Assembly (NCBI RefSeq): GCF_023074075.1
Contig: NZ_JADPKT010000022.1
Span: 186,001 to 250,000, forward strand
Source of the DNA: Bradyrhizobium sp. 138
Lineage (GTDB): Bacteria; Pseudomonadota; Alphaproteobacteria; Rhizobiales; Xanthobacteraceae
Length of the DNA: 64,000 bases
Reading direction: 5' to 3'
In this document: piece by piece, positions 39,507-48,517 of the stretch
Position numbering within the stretch: position 1 is the stretch's first letter
Layout: the number at the start of each line of letters is the position of its first letter
Made by a program: the position numbers and the translations under genes
The notes under the pieces: model-generated
What the model saw: the letters and a program-made list of their open reading frames with translations, nothing else
Database searches by the model: none
Told to the model about the DNA's origin: nothing

Positions 39507-41969
39507 GTGATTCTTCCGCAAGAACCAGATCTTTTGATTGAAAGGGATGCAAGCGGGATCGTTCGGGAGCTGCGCCATTTGCAGACACCGGCGAAGGCCG
39601 AGCCCGGCCAATCCGCAAAGCAGGCCGCGCTCGCATATCTCAAGGAAGCGGCGCTCGAGAGAGGATTGTTTCCGCTCGATGAGAGCGATTGGTACCACCT
39701 CAAGGACACCATCGCGTCCGACGGACCGGAGCGATCCGGCAAATCCAGATTTCGATGGGCAGAAGCTCGTGAGCTGAAACGAAATTCGGTGGTCGAGACC
39801 ACGATCGTCTGGTGTCAGCAGACAGCTCCTCTCGAAAAGCATCCTGAATTTGTCCCCGATGCATTGAGCCGCAGCATACGCTTGGTTGTCCATCATCGGC
39901 GGCAGACCCCACAGATCACCAGTGCACGATTAACGACGATCGACCGCGCTCACCTGTCAATCACATCGGACCATGTCGAGCGGGCGTTCGGTCGCCTGGA
40001 TCCAGCGTGGGCAGACAATCTCCGCACCGACATGGTTTCGCGCTTTCTCAGCCCGGTTCTGGGCCTTCTCGATCCAACAACTGGAATTGACGACGCAAGG
40101 CTCGTGGCCTATCTGCGGAATGAACACAGCGCCGTCTATGACGGCGTGCTGGGCCTGGCGATCAGCGCCACCGTTTTCATGCCCGTGGCGAGCGGAGACT
40201 CGATTGCACATCGAGTCCTGTTCGACCCACTCAAGAACGAGCTGATACGCAAGGCGCCGATCGCGTCGGGTTGCGCTGGATATGCCTTCCTCAATGATCC
40301 GAACAGCAAGAGGGGTGGCTTCGAGCTTCGCCCCGACAGCAACGCCGACCTGCTCGATCACGAACGCGATCCAGTCGGATTGCTGGACCTCGACCATGCC
40401 GGTGGCGGACGCCGCAAGCTTTCAGGACCGCGCGTGCGCGTGCTTGCGCCGGCGGCGTTGGGCAAGGACTACGATCCGCCGCGGCAGCGGCCCCCCTTCG
40501 CTTTCTCAGCCCGAACCAACGAGTTTGCAGCGGTCTGCGCCTACTGTCATTGCGATTCGATGATGCAGCTGATCGAACAGTTCGGATATGTCCTTACTGA
40601 TCATTTCGGCAAGATAGCGTTGCCGCTGACCGTTGAACATCGAGCCAAGATGTTGACCGGGCCGGGAGCACGCGATGGCCGGGGAATCAATGCATATGTG
40701 ACGCCTTTCCGCGCTGACGAACTGGCGCCAAGCTGGGACGTCAGAATGCTGTTCGGGCTCGCCGATTTTGCCGATACCTGGAGACATCCTCTTGGACTCG
40801 TCGCGGATGTGCGTTTTGTGTGGCACGAGTTCTGCCACGTCCTGATCCTCGCCGCGACCGGCTCGACAGAATTCGACTTCGCTCACAGCGCAGGCGATGC
40901 GCTGGCGGCCATCATGAGCGATCCATCCTCGAAGCTCCCGGCGGCGTATCGCGGCGTGACCTTCCCTTTCATTCAGTTGCCACTGCGGCACCACGATCGC
41001 AAGGTCAAGGACGGATGGGGCTGGAACGGCACGCAGTATGAGAGACCAACTCCCAGTTACGGACTACGGGACCCCGCCGGCTACAACGCGGAGCAGATCC
41101 TGTCGAGCACGCTGTTTCGCCTCTATTGCGCCATCGGCGGGGACGCGGTCCGCTGCAATGACGCGGGTCAATGGGAGGCGGATATCGAAAGCCGCAGGGC
41201 TGCGGCCTATCATTGCGCATATCTCATCGTGCGCGCGATCCGTTCGCTTGGACACGTCGCAACGGAGCCTACCGGCACGGTAAGCCAGTTCGCCACGGCG
41301 CTCATGGACGCCGATATCGGCACCACATCCGATCTCGACTATGAGGGTTCGAAGCGACCAGGCGGAATGATGCACAAGGTCGTCCGCTGGGCATTCGAGC
41401 GACAGGGCCTTTATCAGACCGCGCCGGGCGGCCCACGCAACGAACCTGGACAGCCGCCGGCGATCGACATCCACGTGGACGATGGCCGCGGCCCCGAGAT
41501 ATACGGCTACACTACCGGCTGGCACGCGCTCCCCGACGTACTGTGGATCCGGAATAGCGCGGACGGCGGCACGACAAGCCAGCCGCCACAGCCGGGCCGG
41601 ACCAACTATGTCTACGTCATTCTGCGCAATCTCGGCGACCAGCCGGCGATCGCGGCGACAACGGATATTTTCGCAGCCGTCGGCGATGCTGCGGAGACCT
41701 GGGATACCAGGCCGGGCCGATGGTTGAAACTGCAGGGGAGTAACACGAGACAGGACGTTCACAGCGGGGCTCTGGTGACATTCGGCCCCTTCGAATGGAC
41801 ACCACAGGCCGGAGCCAGAAATGCGCTGCTTGTCCGCGCAACCGCTGCCGGCGACCCCAGCAATATCGACGACTACTCTGACCTGCCTTGTGCCATTGGT
41901 CCTACACCGCTGCCAGATCTCGTCCGCCACGACAACAATCTCGGTTACCGTGAGTGGACGATCCAGTAG
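39507..41969 (+). CDS. Large HExxH metallopeptidase-like protein (820 aa)
   Basis: No close family is recognised for the whole protein. The N-terminal region (ASGIVRELRHLQTPAKAEPG, then QSAKQAALAYLKEAALERGL) resembles a fungalysin/thermolysin propeptide. The middle contains WHEFCHVLILAATGSTEFDF with His440, Glu441 and His444, an HExxH zinc motif, and a possible third ligand shortly after (HSAGDALAAIM, about 20 residues on). The C-terminus (about 695-815) looks like an adhesive beta domain: RTNYVYVILRNLGDQPAIAA and PDLVRHDNNLGYREW. There is no obvious signal peptide. Starting GTG/ATG options are few. Target and localisation are unknown. GC content is lower than in core genes nearby. Confidence 0.65.
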   Translation: MILPQEPDLLIERDASGIVRELRHLQTPAKAEPGQSAKQAALAYLKEAALERGLFPLDESDWYHLKDTIASDGPERSGKSRFRWAEARELKRNSVVETTIVWCQQTAPLEKHPEFVPDALSRSIRLVVHHRRQTPQITSARLTTIDRAHLSITSDHVERAFGRLDPAWADNLRTDMVSRFLSPVLGLLDPTTGIDDARLVAYLRNEHSAVYDGVLGLAISATVFMPVASGDSIAHRVLFDPLKNELIRKAPIASGCAGYAFLNDPNSKRGGFELRPDSNADLLDHERDPVGLLDLDHAGGGRRKLSGPRVRVLAPAALGKDYDPPRQRPPFAFSARTNEFAAVCAYCHCDSMMQLIEQFGYVLTDHFGKIALPLTVEHRAKMLTGPGARDGRGINAYVTPFRADELAPSWDVRMLFGLADFADTWRHPLGLVADVRFVWHEFCHVLILAATGSTEFDFAHSAGDALAAIMSDPSSKLPAAYRGVTFPFIQLPLRHHDRKVKDGWGWNGTQYERPTPSYGLRDPAGYNAEQILSSTLFRLYCAIGGDAVRCNDAGQWEADIESRRAAAYHCAYLIVRAIRSLGHVATEPTGTVSQFATALMDADIGTTSDLDYEGSKRPGGMMHKVVRWAFERQGLYQTAPGGPRNEPGQPPAIDIHVDDGRGPEIYGYTTGWHALPDVLWIRNSADGGTTSQPPQPGRTNYVYVILRNLGDQPAIAATTDIFAAVGDAAETWDTRPGRWLKLQGSNTRQDVHSGALVTFGPFEWTPQAGARNALLVRATAAGDPSNIDDYSDLPCAIGPTPLPDLVRHDNNLGYREWTIQ

Positions 41970-42044
41970 GCGCCGCCACCGGCACAACGGCGGGCTGTTT
42001 CAGTTGGAGCGCCGGCTGTGCACTTCTACCCCTTGAAATCCGAA

Positions 42045-42998
42045 TTATGCCGGAGCTGCGGGTGGGAAGGCGGGGAATGGTTCGTTCGTCGTGGGTGTGA
42101 TCGATAGAGCCCACTCACTCTTCGCCTCCGCAAACAGTTTCATGATGTTCGGACACCGGCTCGGTGTCTTGATCAAGTCCACGCATGCTCGGGCGATGAA
42201 TTCACCCGCGGCCGTATCGCTCGGATAGTGCACACCTGCCCGTTCGCGATTGAACGCAACCCGTCTCGCCAGCCAATCGAGCTCGTTCTGATAGTCAGGT
42301 AGCACTTCTGCAAGGAACAGTGACATCAGCCAGCTCTGGAGGGAGTGCCCGCTCGGGAACGAAGCGTGAGCCGGCGGGCCGAAGGCCGGCAACAGACCGG
42401 GACATACGAATGATGGGCGCGGTCGATTGTAACTCTTCTTGTAATAGGCGGCCACGATCTGGCCAATGCGCACCGCAAGGTTGATGACCACGAGAGTCTT
42501 GAAGTGCGCCCGGCTATTGATGTCCAACATGCTCACCCAGTAACCAGGCGCATTGTCATGCTGGAATATGATCTCGGTCATATACCGCTCGCGGTCGAAC
42601 TGCATGAGCTGCTGGATGTGGTGAATTTCGGCATTGATGAATGTGAGATAATTCGCCTTGCTCGATTGCCAACCAAGCAAGTCAGGGCTCTGTCCCGTCA
42701 GATCAATCGTTTTCCAGTCGGGACCACATTCTTCTATGAACTCGGTTAGAAAGAGCAGCGAAAGCACATCGGGATCCCATGGACCGATCCTGCCTTGCCA
42801 AGCGGCCGTCGGCAGCGATCTGTCCGGAAAGCTCGGATCGGAGTTCGGTCCAAGGTCGAACTGCAGCGTCAGGGGCCGGAGGCCAAGCTCGGGCGGGGTC
42901 GCTCCGAAGGCCATTCCCATACCCATCCCCATACCCATACCCATCCCCATGCCCATGCCCATTCCCATACCCATGCCCATACCCATTCCCATGCCCAT
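42045..42998 (-). CDS. PAP2/vanadium-haloperoxidase-like protein with N-terminal Met-Gly repeat
   Basis: 317 residues from ATG 42998, preceded by CTGGAGG. The first 29 residues are alternating Met and Gly (15 Met, 14 Gly). The phosphatase-type motifs are complete: KKSYNRPRPS (Lys187 onward), PSGHSLQSW (His218) and NRERAGVHYPSD (His257). The family includes membrane PAP2 phosphatases and soluble vanadium haloperoxidases. Membrane helices are not evident, so the soluble haloperoxidase-like branch is more likely. There is no signal peptide. It lies 78 bases downstream of the cyclase-TPR gene on the same strand. The repeat should vary in length by whole units, keeping frame. Confidence 0.8.
   Translation of the reverse strand: MGMGMGMGMGMGMGMGMGMGMGMGMGMGMAFGATPPELGLRPLTLQFDLGPNSDPSFPDRSLPTAAWQGRIGPWDPDVLSLLFLTEFIEECGPDWKTIDLTGQSPDLLGWQSSKANYLTFINAEIHHIQQLMQFDRERYMTEIIFQHDNAPGYWVSMLDINSRAHFKTLVVINLAVRIGQIVAAYYKKSYNRPRPSFVCPGLLPAFGPPAHASFPSGHSLQSWLMSLFLAEVLPDYQNELDWLARRVAFNRERAGVHYPSDTAAGEFIARACVDLIKTPSRCPNIMKLFAEAKSEWALSITPTTNEPFPAFPPAAPA
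42912..42998 (-). repeat. Hexanucleotide tandem repeat encoding (Met-Gly)14-Met
   Basis: Fourteen tandem 6-base units of the form ATGGGN on the minus strand, with third-base variants GGC, GGA, GGT and GGG, lie at the start of the PAP2-like gene. The unit is two codons, so gain or loss keeps the reading frame. Confidence 0.9.
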
Positions 42999-43076
42999 GT
43001 CATCCTCCAGAGTTTGTTCGGCGGGAAACCAGTTCCTTGAAGACCACCGGACGCGGCGATCCAATTCGTCTTGCAG

Positions 43077-44867
43077 TCAGCGAGGCAGCCCAGCTTCAAT
43101 CAATCGCTCGGCAAGCAGAGCGCGCCGCGCCGGCTGCTTGATCGGATACCAACTGCAATATTTCTCGACGGAGAATGACGGGTCGATCCGCATATGCGCG
43201 GCGCCAACTTCGCGCGCCCGCTGTAGAGAACCCGCGGCCACCAAGCTCGCCGCGAGAAGTCGCAAATTGGCGACAAACTGAGGCGCGCTCGCCATGACCT
43301 TCGTGCCCCAATACACGGCCTCGTCAAAGGTCTCGTTGGTGTAATGCGCGTTGGTAAGCGCCGATTGGTAAAAATAGGCGTACGGATCGAGCGGCGACAA
43401 CGATATGCCGTAAGAGGCGCGCGCCACCGCCCTCGGCCCGTCTCCGAGATAGCAATATGTCGATGCGCTGAGGGACCAGGCGATTGCGGAATTCGGCGTT
43501 CCCCCGATCGCACGTTCAAAGGCGTCGATGGCGCGATCATACGCGGCAAAGAGAAAGGAATTGATATGCCCGAAGATAGCGAGCGCCATGGGGTCAGACG
43601 GCTCGAATTCGAGTGCGCGCGACGCGAGCCTTAGAGCTTCGCGGGAATCGGCTTTGAAGTCGGTGGTATGTCCTTCGCCGATGTGCAGGATGTACCACTT
43701 TGCCATGAGCGCGTAGGCGACCGCATATTGGGGGTCATGGTCAAGAGCGCGCTCAAACAGGGTCCGCGCCAGTTGCATGTCATCGCGTCCGAGACGATAG
43801 AGGCGGTACATTCCCTGCAGGACCAGGTCGTAGGCGTTCATGCTCTGCGGAATTTTGCGCTCGGCATGCTTCAGTTCGGATATATGGATGTGAGGCAGGA
43901 GCGCGTATGCGATGCTTGTCGCGATCTTCTCTTGCACGTCGAACAACTGGCTGATCGCGGCCTGATACTGATTGGTCCACAGCATGGACCTGGTATCGAC
44001 ATCAATCAACTGCACCCGCATTCGCAACAATTCGCCGCTACGCGTGAGGGTACCGGTGACGAGATATCGCACGCCCAGCCGATGGCAAACGCCGGCAGGG
44101 TCGACGCTGGGATCAGTGAAACCGAGCGTTGACGTGCTCGACACGACGAACAGCTCACGGATCCCGGCCAATGATGCCACGATGTCGTGGATGATCCCCT
44201 GCGCGAGATAAGCATCAGCGGCTTCGAGACCGAGCATTTGCAACGGCAAGACCGCCACAGAAGGCTTCAGCGCATGGGCCACCGAGATCGTTGGAGCCCG
44301 CAACTCGTGATGCGCTATCTTAAATGCCCGGATGCGCCGCTCGATATTCTTCAGCGTGAGGAAGCCCAGCTCGGCGGCTTGGTAGCGTAGACTATCCTTC
44401 ACTTGATCATGGATGGCCCCCGAAACTACGATCCCGCCCGGGCCGGCGAATTCCTGAAGCCGGGCCGCAATATTGATGCCGTCCCCGTAGATATCATCGT
44501 GCTCGGCGATGACCTCGCCGACATTCGCCGACATCCGCACCTCGAGGGGATTGCCTCCTTCCGACGAAGAATTGGCCAAATGGAGCTGCGTGCCGAGTAC
44601 GAAGCGGATTGCGTCGAGCGGGTTCTTGAATTCCAGCAGCAGGCCGTCGCCGGTGCTTTTGATCACCTCGCCGCCATTCGCGGCGACGCGCGGCTCAATC
44701 ACGTCCAACCGCATGGACATCCATCGTCGGTGCGTGCCTTCCTCGTCGTGTCCCATCAGCCGGGAGTATCCGACAACATCGATAAAGACGGCGGCTGCGG
44801 TGCGCCTTTTCGGCCAACTCTGATCCGAGCCGTTTTCCGAAGACGTGTTGTCGACACTGATCATCAT
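43077..44867 (-). CDS. Class III adenylate cyclase with C-terminal TPR region
   Basis: 596 residues from ATG 44867; no good ribosome-binding site is seen and the adjacent ATG at 44864 is equally possible. The cyclase domain (about 20-190) has both metal-binding aspartates (Asp30 in FIDVVGYSRLMG, Asp74 in STGDGLLLEF) and the NVGEVIAEHDDIYGDGINIA segment. A middle region (about 220-340) resembles the TolB-like domain often found with these cyclases (SVAVLPLQMLG, YLVTGTLTRSGELLRMRVQL). The C-terminal half is tetratricopeptide-like repeats. Soluble, cAMP-forming by family, with an unknown signal. It probably forms a unit with the PAP2-like gene downstream. Confidence 0.85.
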   Translation of the reverse strand: MMISVDNTSSENGSDQSWPKRRTAAAVFIDVVGYSRLMGHDEEGTHRRWMSMRLDVIEPRVAANGGEVIKSTGDGLLLEFKNPLDAIRFVLGTQLHLANSSSEGGNPLEVRMSANVGEVIAEHDDIYGDGINIAARLQEFAGPGGIVVSGAIHDQVKDSLRYQAAELGFLTLKNIERRIRAFKIAHHELRAPTISVAHALKPSVAVLPLQMLGLEAADAYLAQGIIHDIVASLAGIRELFVVSSTSTLGFTDPSVDPAGVCHRLGVRYLVTGTLTRSGELLRMRVQLIDVDTRSMLWTNQYQAAISQLFDVQEKIATSIAYALLPHIHISELKHAERKIPQSMNAYDLVLQGMYRLYRLGRDDMQLARTLFERALDHDPQYAVAYALMAKWYILHIGEGHTTDFKADSREALRLASRALEFEPSDPMALAIFGHINSFLFAAYDRAIDAFERAIGGTPNSAIAWSLSASTYCYLGDGPRAVARASYGISLSPLDPYAYFYQSALTNAHYTNETFDEAVYWGTKVMASAPQFVANLRLLAASLVAAGSLQRAREVGAAHMRIDPSFSVEKYCSWYPIKQPARRALLAERLIEAGLPR

Positions 44868-45268
44868 CACAGGCGCAACAACTGCTAAGCGGCCACAACC
44901 ATTTGCGGCGCCGAGAGATTGTAGCAGACAGCGACTGCCGGGCCAATGTAAGGCCTGCACACAGACGGAGCAGGACTCGCGCTCACGTCAGTCCCGCCTC
45001 CTCATACGGCGTGCGTTGCTGCGATACGCATTTGCCAAGGGGATGGAAACACTCGCCTTTTACCAAAAGAGCGGGCGTATGCGGGTGGTGATACCAAGCC
45101 GTTTGATGCTTAAAAGTTGTACCGCAAGAACGGAATGCTCGCGGACATGAGCAACCCGGATGTCATCCGGCGCACATGATCGCTGGCCCGCCCGCGGCCC
45201 TCTTTGCCGCGCAGCGACAACGTCGGTCCGGGTGCAAAACCTGACTTACGAGATTGCCAATACGCGCC
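44868..45268. other. Intergenic stretch with no recognised gene
   Basis: About 400 bases separate the cyclase gene from the convergent haloacid dehalogenase gene on the same strand. Short frames occur but none has a ribosome-binding site or protein-like composition. The promoter of the cyclase gene must lie here. No repeat family copy was noticed. Confidence 0.4.
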
Positions 45269-45997
45269 TTAGCACCCCAGCCTCACGGCGATCCCGCCAA
45301 AGTCCTTGGCGACGATGTCCCAGTTGCCGGTCGCCTCGAAGTCCACTTTCTGAAGCGGCCCGTACTCCGTCGGCCGCGCCACGAAGGCGGTCTTCAGCCC
45401 GTTCTTCTGGGCGGCGGCGAGATCGCCGTTGTGGGCGGCGACCATCATCACCTCTTCCGGCTTGAGGCAGAGCAGCTTTGCTGCGCCGAGATAAGTCTCG
45501 GGATCCGGCTTGTAGTGCTCGAATAGCTCGGCCGACAGGATGAGGTCCCATGGCAGCCCAGCAAATTTCGCCATGTTGGTGAGCAGCGCGACGTTGCCGT
45601 TCGAGAGCGGCGAGATGACGAATTTCGACTTCAGCCGTGTGAGGCCGGCGACGCTGTCGGGCCAGGGGTGCAGGCGATGCCAGCCTTTTGTGAGATGGTC
45701 GAGATCGGCGTCAGTGAGGCCCTTGATCGAGAATTGATCGACCAGCTTTTCCAGCGAGCGGCGGTGCAGATCATCCAGCATGACATAGCCGCGCTCGGGA
45801 TGTTTGCGCACGTCGTCCATCGAGGCCATGTACATGCCGCGCCAACCGTCGACCAAAGCAGTCCAGTCGGCGGCGATGCCGCGCTGTTTGCCCCACCACA
45901 TGAACTCGCTGATCAGGCTGGTGCGCCAGTCCACGACAGTGCCGAACACGTCGAACACGAGGGCTCTGACGGCGGAGAGATCGGGCATCGTTGTCAT
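45269..45997 (-). CDS. Haloacid dehalogenase, type II
   Basis: 242 residues from ATG 45997 (MTTMPDLSAVRALVFDVFGT). The HAD nucleophile aspartate is in FDVFGTVVDWRTS (motif I, Asp16), the second motif is SPLSNGN, the lysine motif is near EHYKPDPETYLGAAK, and the acidic end motif is VAAHNGDLAAA. This pattern fits L-2-haloacid dehalogenases, which displace chloride from 2-haloacids in the cytosol. It is monocistronic and divergent from the DUF4261 gene. Confidence 0.88.
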   Translation of the reverse strand: MTTMPDLSAVRALVFDVFGTVVDWRTSLISEFMWWGKQRGIAADWTALVDGWRGMYMASMDDVRKHPERGYVMLDDLHRRSLEKLVDQFSIKGLTDADLDHLTKGWHRLHPWPDSVAGLTRLKSKFVISPLSNGNVALLTNMAKFAGLPWDLILSAELFEHYKPDPETYLGAAKLLCLKPEEVMMVAAHNGDLAAAQKNGLKTAFVARPTEYGPLQKVDFEATGNWDIVAKDFGGIAVRLGC

Positions 45998-46160
45998 GGT
46001 TTTCTCCGCGCTTTCCCTGGGCCTTGAAGCAGCGCGAGGGTGCGTCGTGGCTTTAAAGCACGATCCATCCCATGCAACAATAGCGCTAGCCTGGCTAGCC
46101 AAACACGTCAAAGATGAGCACAATGATTGGCCTCAACCCCTCGGAGCGTGCGCACCCGCC

Positions 46161-47354
46161 ATGACCACCCCTGTCGCATTCGTGATGCTGGAGGAGGCGC
46201 GACTTCCAGACGAGGCGGTCCTGATCGAAACGCTGCGTCGCCGCCATCCGGCTTTGCGATGGGAAAGCAGCACGGCCGCTGCAAAAGAAAATGCCGATGG
46301 CCCGACGCTGATCCGTGCGGGCGATCATCTCATGGCCATCCTCTTGATGCCCGCGCCCATGCCCTTCGATCAGCGGCTGTGGCAGCAAGCCTCCTGGGTA
46401 TGGCCCGACGCGTTCCAGGCGGCGGGGCGACATCGCGCACACCTGATTGTCTCAACGATGGGATCCGCCGTGGAGGGCGCTGGAGCGGTCAAGCTGAGCA
46501 TGATCGAAAGCACGCGCCTCACGACAGCCGTTGTCGGCGGCGTACTCCAAGCACAGCCACGCAGCCTCGGCGTCGTCTGGAGTGGAACAGTCGGCCGCTC
46601 CCGCGAGATGTGGCTGGACCAATCGCGCCGCGCGTTCGATCCTTATCCAGATCAACCGTTCGGGCTGTGGATGGAGATCGTTCCCTACCGTTGCGGCAAA
46701 ACCATAGGAGCCTACACGGTCGGACTATCCCCGTTCATCGGACGAGAGATCGAATTCGAGGTGGACGGGCTTGACCAACGCGGCGTCGCCGCCCGCGTCG
46801 CCCAGCTTTCGGCATATCTCATCGGAAACGACCTGGACGACGGACCCAAGAGTGGCGAGGTGTTCGAGGCCGATTCCGAGATCGATCATCGCGTCGCGGT
46901 ACTCCACCGCAACTCGCGCTTCAATATCGGACCGGTCATCTCGTTCTCATCCCTCGATGATCGATCGGGGAGAATCAGGACCTATCCGATCATTCCCGAT
47001 GCCATTGCCCGCAATCATCCGCTGCTGGTCATGCTGGGCAAGGTCGGGCTTTTCGATCCGGCACAGGTCAAGAACCAAATCAGGCTCAGGCCGGATCACT
47101 ATGAATCGGAAGTCCGCATCGAGAGCTTCGATCAAGGCCTCTCGCAGGCGCTGTCCGGAATGATCGCAACCGATGCCTATGCCGAGGCCGACACGAACGC
47201 GCGCCGCGCGCTCGAGAGCGGAGACATGGCGTCCGCGAGGTCCATTCTCCAGCCCTGGGCCGAGGAGGTTGACTTGCTGCAAGGAGCAGCCAAGCTCGCT
47301 CTGACTTTGTGCGACGTGTTCTTGTTCATGCCGGCGCCGCTGCGCAGCCCGTAG
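46161..47354 (+). CDS. DUF4261-domain protein (397 aa)
   Basis: The start ATG 46161 (MTTPVAFVMLEEARLPDEAV) is chosen because upstream in-frame extension overlaps the divergent gene. The central part matches the DUF4261 pattern: RSREMWLDQSRRAFDPYPDQ, PFGLWMEIVPYRCGKTIGAY and TVGLSPFIGREIEFEVDG. The C-terminal third is helical and without clear family. It is soluble and of unknown function. Family members often neighbour type VI or toxin-like genes in other bacteria; nothing of that kind is seen here. Confidence 0.75.
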   Translation: MTTPVAFVMLEEARLPDEAVLIETLRRRHPALRWESSTAAAKENADGPTLIRAGDHLMAILLMPAPMPFDQRLWQQASWVWPDAFQAAGRHRAHLIVSTMGSAVEGAGAVKLSMIESTRLTTAVVGGVLQAQPRSLGVVWSGTVGRSREMWLDQSRRAFDPYPDQPFGLWMEIVPYRCGKTIGAYTVGLSPFIGREIEFEVDGLDQRGVAARVAQLSAYLIGNDLDDGPKSGEVFEADSEIDHRVAVLHRNSRFNIGPVISFSSLDDRSGRIRTYPIIPDAIARNHPLLVMLGKVGLFDPAQVKNQIRLRPDHYESEVRIESFDQGLSQALSGMIATDAYAEADTNARRALESGDMASARSILQPWAEEVDLLQGAAKLALTLCDVFLFMPAPLRSP

Positions 47355-47431
47355 CGGGCAGACGCTGGACCAGTCCCTGCGACGTCCGGCTGAATCGGCC
47401 GAACGATCGCGTGGGCGGGACGGCCGCGGGC

Positions 47432-48433
47432 TTAGTCCAGATGGAATTTGGCCAGCTCGCGGTGCTCGGCCTTGATGTAGCGCACGGTGCCGGTGACGGA
47501 GCGCATCACCACCGTCTCGGTCTCGATCACGCCGTCCTTGCGGAATTTGACGCCCGATAGCAGCGAGCCCGTGGTGACGCCGGTGGCGGCGAACAGGCAG
47601 TCGCCGCGCGCCATGTCCTCGATGCCGTAGATCATCTTGGGATCGTTGACGCCCATCTTAGCGGCGCGCTCGATTTTCTCGCCGGAATCGAGGATCAGCC
47701 GGCACTGCATCTGGCCGCCGATGCAGCGCAGCGCCACGGCCGCGAGCACGCCTTCCGGCGCGCCGCCGGTGCCGAGATACATGTCGACGCCGGTATTGTC
47801 AGGATCGGCGCAATGGATCACGCCGGCGACGTCGCCGTCGGTGATTAGGCGCACGGCGGCACCGGTCGAGCGCACACTCTCGATGATGCTGGCATGGCGC
47901 GGACGATCCAGCACGAGAACCGTGATGCCCTCAGGCTGGACACCCTTGGCCTTGGCGAGGCGGCGGACGTTGTCGGCCGGTGTCGCATCGAGATCGACGA
48001 CGCCCTTGTTGTAACCCGGGCCGATCGCGAGCTTCTGCATGTAGACGTCGGGCGCGTGCAGCAGGGTGCCGCCGTCGGCCATCGCCATGGTGGCAATCGA
48101 GCCCGGCATGTTCTTGGCGCACAGCGTGGTGCCTTCGAGCGGATCGACGGCAATGTCGACCTGCGGGCCGGCATTCAGGCCGACTTTCTCGCCGATGAAG
48201 AGCATCGGCGCCTCGTCGCGCTCGCCCTCGCCGATCACGATGGTGCCCTCGATCGGCAGCTTGTTGAGCTCGCGGCGCATCGCATCCACCGCAGCCTGGT
48301 CGGCCGCTTTCTCGTTACCGTGCCCGCGCAGCCGCGCCGACGACACCGCCGCCCGCTCCGTCACCCGCACGATCTCCAGCGTCAGGATGCGCTCGAGCAA
48401 GGCGTGCGGGGGGACTTCAATATGGGTCGACAT
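47432..48433 (-). CDS. glpX: Fructose-1,6-bisphosphatase class II (GlpX)
   Basis: 333 residues. Family marks are GEGERDEAPMLFIGEKVG (metal-binding, about 70-87), VDPLEGTTLCAKNMPGSIAT and GTGGAPEGVLAAVALRCIGG. It hydrolyses fructose 1,6-bisphosphate to fructose 6-phosphate in gluconeogenesis or the Calvin cycle. In this window it follows hom by 84 bases, the order aminotransferase, hom, glpX, which I recall as conserved in Rhizobiales. Length and motifs are complete. Confidence 0.94.
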   Translation of the reverse strand: MSTHIEVPPHALLERILTLEIVRVTERAAVSSARLRGHGNEKAADQAAVDAMRRELNKLPIEGTIVIGEGERDEAPMLFIGEKVGLNAGPQVDIAVDPLEGTTLCAKNMPGSIATMAMADGGTLLHAPDVYMQKLAIGPGYNKGVVDLDATPADNVRRLAKAKGVQPEGITVLVLDRPRHASIIESVRSTGAAVRLITDGDVAGVIHCADPDNTGVDMYLGTGGAPEGVLAAVALRCIGGQMQCRLILDSGEKIERAAKMGVNDPKMIYGIEDMARGDCLFAATGVTTGSLLSGVKFRKDGVIETETVVMRSVTGTVRYIKAEHRELAKFHLD

Positions 48434-48517
48434 CGGCTAACTCCTTCGAAACGGTTTGGGACAGGACGCCCTGCCCGCATCAACTCGTAACACCCACGGT
48501 TCGTTCGACGAACCGCC

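Noticed and set aside
42795..43040. A His/Thr-rich frame opposite the Met-Gly repeat, suggestive of a metal-binding peptide
   Set aside because: It is the complementary reading of the ATGGGN repeat, has no ribosome-binding site, and the opposite strand has a real PAP2-like gene.
46085..46099. Two GCTAGC sites separated by 3 bases between the dehalogenase and DUF4261 genes
   Set aside because: Each is a short self-palindrome, and there is no regulator gene nearby to support an operator.
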